A stretch of DNA of 64,000 bases, taken from positions 186,001 through 250,000 of the forward strand of contig NZ_RBZM01000006.1 in the NCBI RefSeq assembly GCF_003628305.1. Direction: 5' to 3'. The notes beneath the pieces were generated by a model. That model was not told the DNA's origin. It saw nothing but the letters and a program-made list of their open reading frames with translations, and did no database searches. Position 1 is the first letter of the stretch. Every line of letters begins with the position of its first letter. A program made the translations under genes and the position numbers. The stretch is from Cohnella endophytica. Lineage in GTDB: Bacteria; Bacillota; Bacilli; Paenibacillales; Paenibacillaceae. Below, one piece after another: positions 8,072-16,890 of this stretch.

Positions 8072-10414
8072 ATGAACCTCTTGCGCACGGTTCTGGCGAA
8101 AAAATATTTTTTGCGGATATTCCTTTGGATTACGTTCATTATTTTGCTCATCGTCTCTTCCTTTTCCGCCCTCATTTACTTTAACGTCGAACGGAACGTG
8201 TTCAAGAGCGAATACAAGAACAGCCAGAAGGTATTAACGCAAATGAAATTCAACATCGATTATTTGAACGCGATGATCCGCAATCTTACGCTGTCCACTT
8301 ACAGCAACAACGACGTGAAAGCGCTTATGTACTTAAACGACGAGGAAACTTACGAGCATTTGAACGTCATCAACAAGCTGAATGCCACGATCGTCGGGAA
8401 CAATCCGTTCATTAAATCGATCTATATCTACAACAACCACAAGAAAATCTATTATTCCACTTACGGCGACCTTTACCATAAAGACGACGAGCTAGTTCGA
8501 ACGCTTAAAGCCTACAAAACGATTCCTTCTCTTAAAGCGATCGTCAGACGAATGGAGCCGGAAGACCGTTCCAAATCGGAATCCGATTCCGTCTTGACCT
8601 ACGTAATGTACGAGACGACGGACAACGAGAACAACATGGACGGCGCGATCATTCTGAACATCAAGCTGGACTGGCTCGTTGACAACATCCGGACGATCAA
8701 TCAAGTCGATACGAGCACGCATAGCGAGCTCTATATTTTGGATGACGAAAACCGGTTCATAGAAACGGATCCGACGCATTCTATTTCCGATAAGCCGTTT
8801 GCCCGGTCCTTGGAGGAAAGCTACGAACAATCGATCGCGAAGACCGGAACCGACAAATCAGGCTATTTCATCAAAAGCAAGGACGGAGAGAAATACACGG
8901 TTTCGTATATCCATCTGGACAATACGGGGTGGACGCTGCTGGAAGCGAAGCCGTATAACGTCGCGTATGCGAACTTGAAGCAGTTGCTGGATACGATCGT
9001 GCTCATTACGATCGCGATATTCGCGGGAGCGATCCTCATCACCGTTTCCGTCTCCCGAGGAATCTATAGCCCCGTCAGGAAATTGATGGAGCAAACCTCT
9101 TCGGGTTTGCCGGCTAACGATAGTCCGAGGTCCGGCAAACGCGACGAATTCTCCTACTTGACCGAGGTATATCAGAGGTCGAGAGAGCGACTGTACGAGT
9201 ACGATCGGGAAGCCACGAACAATACGGCGATCATGAAGCTTTATTTTCTAAGGAAACTTCTGCTTAACAGTCATAGCCTGAACGAGGACGAGTTCCAAGA
9301 AATCGTCCTCGGCTTGAATACGGAATTGGACAAGAACAAGCCCTTCCTTATCGGAGTACTGCGAATCGACGAATACGAGCGCTTCTTGCAGAGCAAGAGC
9401 ATGGCGGAGAGGGAACTGCTCCGGTTCGCCGTCTCCAACGTGACGACGGAGCTGCTCTCCAAGAGTTTCGTTGCCCAAGCCGTGGATATGAAGGACGATT
9501 CCTTCACGCTGTTGCTGAATGTCGGCGATCGGCCGGAAGAGGAGGAAAGCCTGGTCGGCTTGCTCCAAGAAGCGCAGGCTTATATCCAGAAGCATTACCA
9601 ATTATCGTTCACCGTCGCGATCGGCCAAAAGGTCCATTCTTATAAGGAAATTACGGAACAATACAACGAAACGTTCGCCAATAGCTCTTATCGGTTCGTA
9701 TTCGGGAGGCAATCGATCATTACGCCGGCGCGCATCGCGGAGCAAAGAGGAGCCGAGCTCGAGCAGGTGCTGGAGGCGGAAAGCAAGTTTATCGATTCCG
9801 TCAGAAGAGGGGATAAGGCGAAAGCGGATGAGCGACTTAACGGGTTGATCCAACGCGTCGGCAAATTGGAATACGGCGAGATTCGGCTTGTGAACATGCA
9901 AATCGTGCACCATCTGAAGAAGGCCGTACAGGAATTGAACCAGATGCGCAAGGAACCGATTACGATTCATAACAAGCGGATGGATAGGCAATTGTACGAA
10001 GAGGAGACGATCGAGGAATTCAAGAGGCAACTGTCGGACATCGTGAGCTCGATCAGCAGCGAAGGGCAAGAATACGGCGCGAAGGGTAACTTAGTCGTCG
10101 TCGATACGATTCAGGAGATCATCGAGTCCAACTATTTCGACTCCTCGCTCGGGGCGACCGTACTATCGGAGATGTTGCGACTGTCGCCGTACAAATTGAG
10201 CAAAATCGCCAAGGAGTATTTCGGAATGTCGATTCCGGAATACATCAACCAGTATCGGTTAAACAAAGCGGTGGAATGGATGGAAAACTCCAAATTAAGC
10301 ATTCAGGAAATTATGCGCAGAGTTGGAGTGGAGAACGAAAGCTATTTTTACAAGCTATTCAAGGCGAAATTCGGAATGACGCCTAGAGAGTACATGGCGA
10401 GGCAAACAAGATGA
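8072..10414 (+). CDS. Membrane-bound AraC-family sensor/activator
   Basis: The 780-residue protein has a membrane segment at about residues 12-35, an extracellular Cache-like sensor region (about 36-305), a second membrane segment at about 307-329, a long cytosolic linker of about 350 residues and a C-terminal AraC double helix-turn-helix (about 680-780; LGATVLSEMLRLSPYKLSKI and IMRRVGVENESYFYKLFK). Proteins of this kind accompany LplB/YtcP/LipO importers in Paenibacillaceae and sense extracellular ligands without a kinase; that role is known only from context. It lies directly before such an importer. It shares length and layout with the sensor at 53869, so the two are paralogous modules. 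Confidence 0.9.
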   Translation: MNLLRTVLAKKYFLRIFLWITFIILLIVSSFSALIYFNVERNVFKSEYKNSQKVLTQMKFNIDYLNAMIRNLTLSTYSNNDVKALMYLNDEETYEHLNVINKLNATIVGNNPFIKSIYIYNNHKKIYYSTYGDLYHKDDELVRTLKAYKTIPSLKAIVRRMEPEDRSKSESDSVLTYVMYETTDNENNMDGAIILNIKLDWLVDNIRTINQVDTSTHSELYILDDENRFIETDPTHSISDKPFARSLEESYEQSIAKTGTDKSGYFIKSKDGEKYTVSYIHLDNTGWTLLEAKPYNVAYANLKQLLDTIVLITIAIFAGAILITVSVSRGIYSPVRKLMEQTSSGLPANDSPRSGKRDEFSYLTEVYQRSRERLYEYDREATNNTAIMKLYFLRKLLLNSHSLNEDEFQEIVLGLNTELDKNKPFLIGVLRIDEYERFLQSKSMAERELLRFAVSNVTTELLSKSFVAQAVDMKDDSFTLLLNVGDRPEEEESLVGLLQEAQAYIQKHYQLSFTVAIGQKVHSYKEITEQYNETFANSSYRFVFGRQSIITPARIAEQRGAELEQVLEAESKFIDSVRRGDKAKADERLNGLIQRVGKLEYGEIRLVNMQIVHHLKKAVQELNQMRKEPITIHNKRMDRQLYEEETIEEFKRQLSDIVSSISSEGQEYGAKGNLVVVDTIQEIIESNYFDSSLGATVLSEMLRLSPYKLSKIAKEYFGMSIPEYINQYRLNKAVEWMENSKLSIQEIMRRVGVENESYFYKLFKAKFGMTPREYMARQTR

Positions 10415-10424
10415 TTTTACGAAG

Positions 10425-10461
10425 AAAGGACCGTCGAACGGCATTCGACGGCCCTTTTTTT
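10425..10461 (+). terminator. Intrinsic terminator after the membrane AraC gene
   Basis: CCGTCGAA and TTCGACGG form the core stem, extended by AAAGG/CCTTT beyond one mismatch, followed by a run of T. It separates the regulators from the importer genes. Confidence 0.85.
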
Positions 10462-10471
10462 CGTCCGTTTT

Positions 10472-10516
10472 GATAATTTTACAGTGTTTATTTCTCGATT
10501 TCGATATTTTACAGTG
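10472..10516 (+). promoter_or_regulatory. Direct repeat upstream of the first LplB/YtcP/LipO operon
   Basis: GATAATTTTACAGTG (10472-10486) and GATATTTTACAGTG (10503-10516) are direct repeats 30-31 bp apart, about three helical turns. AraC-type activators bind tandem direct repeats, so this is a plausible site for the adjacent membrane AraC protein. A weak -10-like TATGCT lies at 10568. No experimental support. Confidence 0.4.
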
Positions 10517-10623
10517 CATTTTTAATGCCGCAAAAATGAGCAGTATTCAATCGTCCTCCCCGCCCGGTATGCTTGAGCCACGAACAACACATGTTGGCAA
10601 TTGCAGAAGGAGGAGCTGAGATC

Positions 10624-11553
10624 TTGGCTGTTATGAAGGCGATAAGAAACGAGTGGAAGCATTTTCTGAAAGCGAAAAGCCTCTTCTTCATTAGCTTGCC
10701 GGCCCTAATCGTCGTATTCGTCTTTTACTACATGCCTATGTACGGCATCATCATCGCGTTTAAGGACATCAATTACGCCAAGGGAATATGGGGCAGCGAT
10801 TGGGTAGGCTTCAAAAATTTCGAATTTTTCTTTAACTCGCAAGATGCGTTTAGGATTACGCGGAACACGCTCTTGTTGAACGGCACTTTCATCGCGATCG
10901 GTATTTTTTTCTCGATCATAATCGGACTGCTGCTGGCGGAGCTCGGCAGAGGGCTCGTCAAAATTTTTCAAACGATCTTGTTCTTCCCCTACTTTCTGTC
11001 GTGGGTAGTCGTGGGATTCGTCAGCTACATTTTGCTTAATCCATCGTTCGGGGTCATCAATAAGGTGATGGAACAGTTCCACCTGACCGCCGTGGATTGG
11101 TACAGCGAGCCGAAATATTGGCCGATCATTCTGACCCTGACTTATTTGTGGAAAAACGTAGGTTACACGGCGATTATCTTTTTTACCGGATTAATCTCGA
11201 TCGATGCCAGTTACTACGAAGCCGCTTCGATCGACGGAGCTACCCGGTTCCAGCAAATCCGAAAAATTTCGATTCCGCTGATCGCCCCTTTGATTACGCT
11301 GCTGGTCATCCTTAACGTAGGCCGGATTTTCTATTCGGATTTCGGATTATTCTACTTCATCCCGAGGGATGCGGGCATGCTCTACTCGACTACGGACGTC
11401 GTCGATACTTACGTCTTCCGATCTCTGCGCGTCGTAGGGGATTTGGGAATGGCTTCCGCAGCCAGCTTGTACCAAGCGGTCGTCGGTTTAGTGCTCGTAT
11501 TCTCGACGAATCTCATCGTCCGCAGGTTCAACAAAGATAACGCGATATTCTAA
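10624..11553 (+). CDS. LplB-type carbohydrate ABC transporter permease
   Basis: This BPD_transp_1 permease of the LplB group has about 309 residues and six membrane segments, the first near residues 17-37. Typical features are YYMPMYGIIIAFKD after the first segment and the EAA loop YYEAASIDGATRFQQIRKISIPL near residue 200, given here as two motifs: EAASIDGA and IPLIAP. I chose the TTG behind AAGGAGGAG (ten-base spacing); an ATG three codons later is possible, while an earlier ATG at 10573 has no ribosome site. It works with the YtcP-like permease and the lipoprotein downstream. No ATPase gene is nearby, so a shared MsmX-type ATPase is likely. Confidence 0.92.
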   Translation: MAVMKAIRNEWKHFLKAKSLFFISLPALIVVFVFYYMPMYGIIIAFKDINYAKGIWGSDWVGFKNFEFFFNSQDAFRITRNTLLLNGTFIAIGIFFSIIIGLLLAELGRGLVKIFQTILFFPYFLSWVVVGFVSYILLNPSFGVINKVMEQFHLTAVDWYSEPKYWPIILTLTYLWKNVGYTAIIFFTGLISIDASYYEAASIDGATRFQQIRKISIPLIAPLITLLVILNVGRIFYSDFGLFYFIPRDAGMLYSTTDVVDTYVFRSLRVVGDLGMASAASLYQAVVGLVLVFSTNLIVRRFNKDNAIF

Positions 11554-11567
11554 AGAGGTGAGCATCA

Positions 11568-12455
11568 TTGCAAAAAGCAGTCGCGAGAGAACGAAAAAAT
11601 AACCCGGTCATCGTCTTATTTTTCATCCTGGTATCGATTCTGATCATCATTCCTTTGTTATACGTAGTGTCCGTGTCTTTGTCCTATGACGGAGATATCG
11701 CCAGATACGGTTACAAATTGATCCCCGAGCGCATTACCTTCAAAGCGTATTCTTATTTATTCCAGACGCCAAAGGCGCTTCTGCAATCTTATTTCATTAC
11801 GGTAACGGTGACGGCCATAGGTACCGTGCTAAGCTTGGTTCTGACCTCCTCCGTTGCTTACGTCATGACGCGCAAGGATTACAGGTATAGCAAGATCACG
11901 ACGTTTTTCGTCTTCTTCACCCTGCTCTTCAACGCGGGACTCGTTCCTTCTTACATTATCGCTACCAATGTCCTGCACATTCAGAATACGATTTGGGCTT
12001 TGATCCTTCCGTACGGCGTCAGCGCTTGGTTTACGATGCTGATGAAAGGCTTCATGGACAGCCTTCCCTTCGAGATCGTGGAGTCCGCGAAAATAGACGG
12101 ATCTTCGGAATTGAATACGTTCCTGAGGATCATCATTCCGCTTTCCAAACCGGCGCTGGCCACCGTGGGCTTGTTCTACGCCCTGGCCTACTGGAACGAT
12201 TGGTGGCTGGCCATGCTCTACATTCAAGATGAGAGACTGATTCCGTTGCAATATTATTTGCAGAGGATCATGTCTAACATAGAATTTCTAACGAAAAGCG
12301 TTCAAGCGGGCATCAGCATCGATCTCAGCGAGATTCCGGCGGAATCCTCGCGCATGGCGATCGCGATATTAGCGGCGGGGCCGATGCTGTTCGCCTTCCC
12401 TTTCTTCCAGAAATATTTGATCAAGGGCTTGACGGTAGGAGCGGTTAAAGGGTAA
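11568..12455 (+). CDS. YtcP-type carbohydrate ABC transporter permease
   Basis: This is the second permease of the importer, 295 residues, with six membrane segments and the EAA-like loop FEIVESAKIDGSSELNTF near residue 168. The C-terminal FFQKYLIKGLTVGAVKG ending is standard for this group. The TTG start is preceded by AGAGGTGAGC. It begins 15 bases after the LplB gene. It should pair with LplB to form the membrane pore for an oligosaccharide delivered by the lipoprotein encoded next. Confidence 0.93.
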   Translation: MQKAVARERKNNPVIVLFFILVSILIIIPLLYVVSVSLSYDGDIARYGYKLIPERITFKAYSYLFQTPKALLQSYFITVTVTAIGTVLSLVLTSSVAYVMTRKDYRYSKITTFFVFFTLLFNAGLVPSYIIATNVLHIQNTIWALILPYGVSAWFTMLMKGFMDSLPFEIVESAKIDGSSELNTFLRIIIPLSKPALATVGLFYALAYWNDWWLAMLYIQDERLIPLQYYLQRIMSNIEFLTKSVQAGISIDLSEIPAESSRMAIAILAAGPMLFAFPFFQKYLIKGLTVGAVKG

Positions 12456-12537
12456 GGCTTATCTTATGGGTTTATCAATCCGGATCCGGAACCGGATGAT
12501 AATAGAAGCACGACTACTCTACTAGGGGGATTAGCGA

Positions 12538-14106
12538 ATGAAAACAAAAGGGTACAAACTATCGACGGCAATATTGGCTAGCGTAATGTCCATTAGCTTC
12601 ATGCTTAGCGGTTGCGGCAACAAAGATAACAACGCGGGATCGACTCCTGCGGAGAGCAGCGCTCCTGCAAGCAGCGCAGCGGAGAGTAGCGCCCCGGCAA
12701 GCGAGTCGGCGCCGGCGCTTGATCCTTACGAGATTACCTGGTATTTGCCGCAAAGCGTGTTCCCTGACGCTAAGCTCGTACAAGACGAAATGAGCAAAAT
12801 CACGAAAGAGAAGATCAACGCTACGTTGAACATTCAACTGGTCGATTGGGGCACCTACGATCAGAAAATGCAAGCGATCGCCGCTTCCGGAGAGAAGGCC
12901 GACTTGATCTTCACCTCGAACTGGACGAACGATTATTTGCAGAACGTCAACAAAGGCGCGTTCCTGGATATTACGGACTTGCTGCCGCAATACGGTCCCG
13001 ACATTCTTAAGCAAGTACCTCCTTCCGCATGGGACGCGGCCAAAGTGAAAGGCAAGCTGTACGCCATCATCAATACGCAAGTACTTGCCAGAACGCCTGG
13101 GTTGTTAATGAATAAATCGTACTTGGACAAATACGGATTCACGGCCGATCAATTCAAGAAGCTGGATGACTTGACGCCGTTCTTCGAGAAAGTCAAGCAA
13201 GGCGAGCCGGATAAATACGCGTTCAGCCTGAAGGGCGACACGGATGTGATGGGCAACTACGGCACTACGCTCGGCTTGGAATATTTCGCGATGAAAAATC
13301 CCGGCGTCGTTCGTATCGACGACGATTCCTCCAAAGTCGTAAATCTGTATGAAACCGATGAATTCAAAGGCTTCTTGAAAACGATGCGCGACTGGTACAC
13401 CAAAGGCATTATTCGCAAGGATGCGGCAACGTTGAAGGATACGAATTCCGATGAGCTGGCGGGTAAATACGTTTCCTCCACGTTTACGGTCATCAATCCC
13501 GATTCGGCAGCGAACCAAGCGCAGAGATTCGGCGGCGGAGACGCGGCGAACGTGGCGGCAGTGGAATTCTCCAAGCCGTTCATGAGCACGGGCTCGATTA
13601 TCGCGACGATGACCGCGATCTCCCGAACTTCCAAAGATCCTGCGCGTGCGATGATGTTTTATAACCTGCTCTACTCCGATGCTAAGCTGTTCAATCTTAT
13701 GAGCTACGGTATCGAAGGCACGCACTATACGAAGGTCGAAGACGATCTGATCAAGAAAATCGATAACGCGGGATACTGGGTCGATTCGGGATGGGAATAC
13801 GGCAACATGTTCAACTCCTATCGCACGAGCCCGACGCAACCGAAATGGTTCCCTGCGGGTCCCGACAAAAATGCGGCCGCTATTCCTTCCAAGCTGCTAG
13901 GGTTCTCGTTCGATCCGACGAACGTGAAGAGCGAACTGGCTCAGACGGCATCCGTCGTCGACGAGTTCTACTCCGGTTTGATCACGGGTATCGCCGATCC
14001 GGATGTCATCCTTCCGAAGATGAACGTTAAGCTCAAGAAAGCCGGACTCGAGAAAATCATGGCGGAAATGCAAGCTCAGATCGATGCGTGGAAAGCAACT
14101 AAATAA
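12538..14106 (+). CDS. LipO-type extracellular solute-binding lipoprotein
   Basis: This 522-residue lipoprotein has a signal peptide with lipobox LSGC (Cys about residue 26), then a Ser/Ala/Pro-rich linker to about residue 60, then a large two-lobe SBP_bac_1 fold (EITWYLPQSVFPDAK onward) with the C-terminal DUF3502-type region typical of the group. Ribosome site AGGGGG precedes the ATG. The preceding gap holds a small hairpin (ATCCGG ... CCGGAT, 12479-12499). The ligand is unknown; downstream GH38-like and hydrolase genes suggest an oligosaccharide, possibly mannose-containing and esterified. Confidence 0.92.
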   Translation: MKTKGYKLSTAILASVMSISFMLSGCGNKDNNAGSTPAESSAPASSAAESSAPASESAPALDPYEITWYLPQSVFPDAKLVQDEMSKITKEKINATLNIQLVDWGTYDQKMQAIAASGEKADLIFTSNWTNDYLQNVNKGAFLDITDLLPQYGPDILKQVPPSAWDAAKVKGKLYAIINTQVLARTPGLLMNKSYLDKYGFTADQFKKLDDLTPFFEKVKQGEPDKYAFSLKGDTDVMGNYGTTLGLEYFAMKNPGVVRIDDDSSKVVNLYETDEFKGFLKTMRDWYTKGIIRKDAATLKDTNSDELAGKYVSSTFTVINPDSAANQAQRFGGGDAANVAAVEFSKPFMSTGSIIATMTAISRTSKDPARAMMFYNLLYSDAKLFNLMSYGIEGTHYTKVEDDLIKKIDNAGYWVDSGWEYGNMFNSYRTSPTQPKWFPAGPDKNAAAIPSKLLGFSFDPTNVKSELAQTASVVDEFYSGLITGIADPDVILPKMNVKLKKAGLEKIMAEMQAQIDAWKATK

Positions 14107-14123
14107 CGTTTAACGAAGTAACG

Positions 14124-14169
14124 ATGGCCGTTGGTCCTTCTTGTTTCTAAAGAGGTCCGCGGCCATTTA
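14124..14169 (+). terminator. Imperfect stem-loop between binding-protein and GH38 genes
   Basis: ATGGCCG pairs with CGGCCAT and an inner CCTTCTT partly pairs with AAAGAGG; only a short T-rich stretch follows. Probably a partial terminator that lowers downstream expression relative to the binding protein. Confidence 0.35.
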
Positions 14170-14192
14170 TCATAACGAAAAGGTGGATAACC

Positions 14193-16850
14193 ATGCCAAA
14201 GATCAAAGAAGTGCTCGTATTGCATCACAGTCATCTGGATGTTGGTTACACGCATGCGCAGCCTATCCTTCTTCAATTGCAAAAAAACTATATCGATCAA
14301 GCTTTGCGGCTTTGCGAAGAGACGGAGAATTGGGCTCCGGAGAACAAATTCCGCTGGACCTGCGAATCCAGTTACCCGGTTCTGAGCTGGCTTGAGGAGG
14401 CGCGCCCCGAACAAGTAGATCGATTTACCCGCTACTTGCATAACGGGCAGATGAGCCTATCCGCCTCGTATATGCACAATACGCCGTTATGCAGCGCGGA
14501 GGAAATGGCGAGGATGCTCTACCCCGTCAAGCAATTGCGCTCGCGGTTCGGGATCGAGATTAAGACGGCGATACATCACGACGTGAACGGACAGCCTTGG
14601 CCTTATAGCCAGCTATTGCTGGATGCGGGAGTGGAGTTTTTCATCATGGGCATCAACATCCATTTCGGCGGATTTCCCTTAACAAGGCCGAATGCGTTCC
14701 ATTGGCAAGCCCCGGACGGAAAAAAGCTGTTAACTTTTAACGGCGAGCATTATTCGCTCTTCAGCCAAATCTGCAACGTGAACGCCAAGAATACGGATTT
14801 GATGGCCGAAGGACTGTCGAAATATTTGCATAAACTCGAATCCAATCCCGATTATCCCTTTGACTTTGCTTATTTGACGGCTACGAATTTGCCGCTTTAC
14901 GATAATAATCCCCCCGATTCGGAGTTGGCGGGATTGATCAAGCAGTGGAACGAGGAGGGGCGGGAACCGAAGATTTCCTTCGTCACGCCGGAAATGCTAT
15001 ATGAAAAAGTGAAGAGGTACGATTCGGAGCTTAGCGTTCATTCGGGGGATTGGACGGACTATTGGAACTTCGGCTCCGGTAGCGCGGCCAAGGAGACGAA
15101 GTTAAACCGCAGAACGAAGCAAGGGATGAAGGCGGTCGAACTGCTGGATGCCTTCGATCCCGAAGAAGACTCTGCCGCCGCCGACATTAAAAAGAAGGCG
15201 TGGGAGCAAATTCATCTGTACGATGAGCATACCTGGGGCGTGTTTAACTCGATCTGCGAGCCGGATCACCCGAACGTGGACATTCAGTGGATGCATAAGG
15301 CGCACTATGCGTATCAAGCGAATAGCTTAACCGGGTATCTGCTGGGCACGCGATTAGAGAGGCTGGCGAATAATCCGCAGCAATCCGAGGAACCCGAAGG
15401 AATCCTGCTGTTGAATCCGTCTAACGTTGCCGTAACGCACGATATTCGCGTTCATTCCAGCTATTCGACGCCGGGACGGCATCTCGCGGCCGACCGATTG
15501 AGAAACGTGCCGATGAACAACGAGATCGATCACGGTCGGGTGAGCTACGGGACGGTGGAGCTTCCTCCTTTCAGTTGGCGCAAGTTTCCTCTCGGGGGGC
15601 TCAGGCAGGCGGAGCCGTCCTCGCTGATCGAAGCCCATCCCGGAATCGTGCGGGAAGAAGGAGAAGGACCATGGCGGAGAGAAGTCGTTATCGAAGAAGG
15701 GAAAATAGAGTCTCCTTTCCACATCTGCAGGTTCGATCCGTTAACCGGAAGGATTAAGAGTTTGTACGACAAGGAACAAGAGTGGGAAGTGCTCGATCCG
15801 TCTAGTCCGTGGACGTTGTTCCAATACGTGCAGGAAACCGTCGATCCCTGCTATCATCCGAATCATCGGAGCGCGATCTTTCCTAGGGACGTAGACAAAG
15901 GAAACGAAGGCATCAGCGTCTGGAATCACGATTGGAAGGCCAGAAGAATGACGTATAACGGGTTAAAGGCGATCTCCGTCGAGCGAAGCGCCCATAGCGC
16001 TACGTTGGTCATTCGGCACGATGCGCCGGGCGTGGACGATTTGGAACAGAGATTTACGTTCTTTAGCTACCGCGCCGATATCGAGATGAGGGCAAGTTTC
16101 CATAAGCAAGACATTACGACGCCGGAGGGAACCTATTTCGCGATTCCGTTAAACGTGGAGAAGTGGCAATGCCGCTACGACACCGCGGGACAATTCGTCG
16201 AGTTCGACGAGCAGCAGTTGCCGGGCGTGTGCAGGGATTACCTAACGGTGGACAAAAGCGTATCCGTATACGATGGCTTGCACGGAGTGACGCTGACGTG
16301 CCCGGATGCCCCGCTCGTTCAAGTCGGAGACTTCAACTTCGGCAAGGAGCAGCATAGCGTTCCAAGGAACGCGAATCCGTTGCTGCTGGCATGGCCCATG
16401 AACAACTACTGGGACACCAATTTCCGGGCTAGACAGCCGGGGTTCAACACCTTCACCTATGTATTGTCTACTTTCTCGGCCTTCGATCCTGCGAACGTGA
16501 TGAAGAGGGCTACGAGCGCCGTTTCGCAGGTGCTTACCCTGCCCGTCATTTCGTGCAAGGAAGAAGAAGCGGGACAATTTATTCAAATGAGCGGAGAAGA
16601 AATCCGGGTGTTCGACGTTAAGCCGTCCGACAGCGGAGCGGGGATCATCGTTCGTCTGATCAACAGTACGGAGAGGCGTGCGGATGCAACGCTGAGTTTT
16701 CCTGGAAGAAGCATTGAAGCCGCCTGCAGAACGGATGTGTTAGAGCAATTTCTTGCGGGAATATCCATTCGGAATAATCAGGCGTTCGAAGTCCAGCTTG
16801 AAGCGAACCAAATGATGCATCTGCTTGTTCTATTCGAGCAAGAAGGGTAA
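14193..16850 (+). CDS. GH38-like glycoside hydrolase (alpha-mannosidase family)
   Basis: The 885-residue protein has no signal peptide and is probably cytosolic, acting on imported oligosaccharides. Its N-terminal domain begins with HSHLDVGYTH (residues 12-21), matching the H-x-D zinc ligands of GH38 (His14 and Asp16). A second motif, HHDVNGQPWPY, places the likely nucleophile at Asp130. DEHTWG near residue 348 resembles the conserved distal motif of the family (HDEHTWG-like), and the rest is a large beta-rich C-terminal region. It follows the importer after 87 bases and a weak stem-loop, with an AAGGTGG ribosome site, and precedes a CocE-type hydrolase. Family assignment is good; alpha-mannosidase specificity is only inferred, because divergent GH38-like proteins can act on other sugars. 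Confidence 0.8.
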   Translation: MPKIKEVLVLHHSHLDVGYTHAQPILLQLQKNYIDQALRLCEETENWAPENKFRWTCESSYPVLSWLEEARPEQVDRFTRYLHNGQMSLSASYMHNTPLCSAEEMARMLYPVKQLRSRFGIEIKTAIHHDVNGQPWPYSQLLLDAGVEFFIMGINIHFGGFPLTRPNAFHWQAPDGKKLLTFNGEHYSLFSQICNVNAKNTDLMAEGLSKYLHKLESNPDYPFDFAYLTATNLPLYDNNPPDSELAGLIKQWNEEGREPKISFVTPEMLYEKVKRYDSELSVHSGDWTDYWNFGSGSAAKETKLNRRTKQGMKAVELLDAFDPEEDSAAADIKKKAWEQIHLYDEHTWGVFNSICEPDHPNVDIQWMHKAHYAYQANSLTGYLLGTRLERLANNPQQSEEPEGILLLNPSNVAVTHDIRVHSSYSTPGRHLAADRLRNVPMNNEIDHGRVSYGTVELPPFSWRKFPLGGLRQAEPSSLIEAHPGIVREEGEGPWRREVVIEEGKIESPFHICRFDPLTGRIKSLYDKEQEWEVLDPSSPWTLFQYVQETVDPCYHPNHRSAIFPRDVDKGNEGISVWNHDWKARRMTYNGLKAISVERSAHSATLVIRHDAPGVDDLEQRFTFFSYRADIEMRASFHKQDITTPEGTYFAIPLNVEKWQCRYDTAGQFVEFDEQQLPGVCRDYLTVDKSVSVYDGLHGVTLTCPDAPLVQVGDFNFGKEQHSVPRNANPLLLAWPMNNYWDTNFRARQPGFNTFTYVLSTFSAFDPANVMKRATSAVSQVLTLPVISCKEEEAGQFIQMSGEEIRVFDVKPSDSGAGIIVRLINSTERRADATLSFPGRSIEAACRTDVLEQFLAGISIRNNQAFEVQLEANQMMHLLVLFEQEG

Positions 16851-16890
16851 GCGAACGTGAATCGTGAAGCATGAAGAAGGGTGAGCGGAC

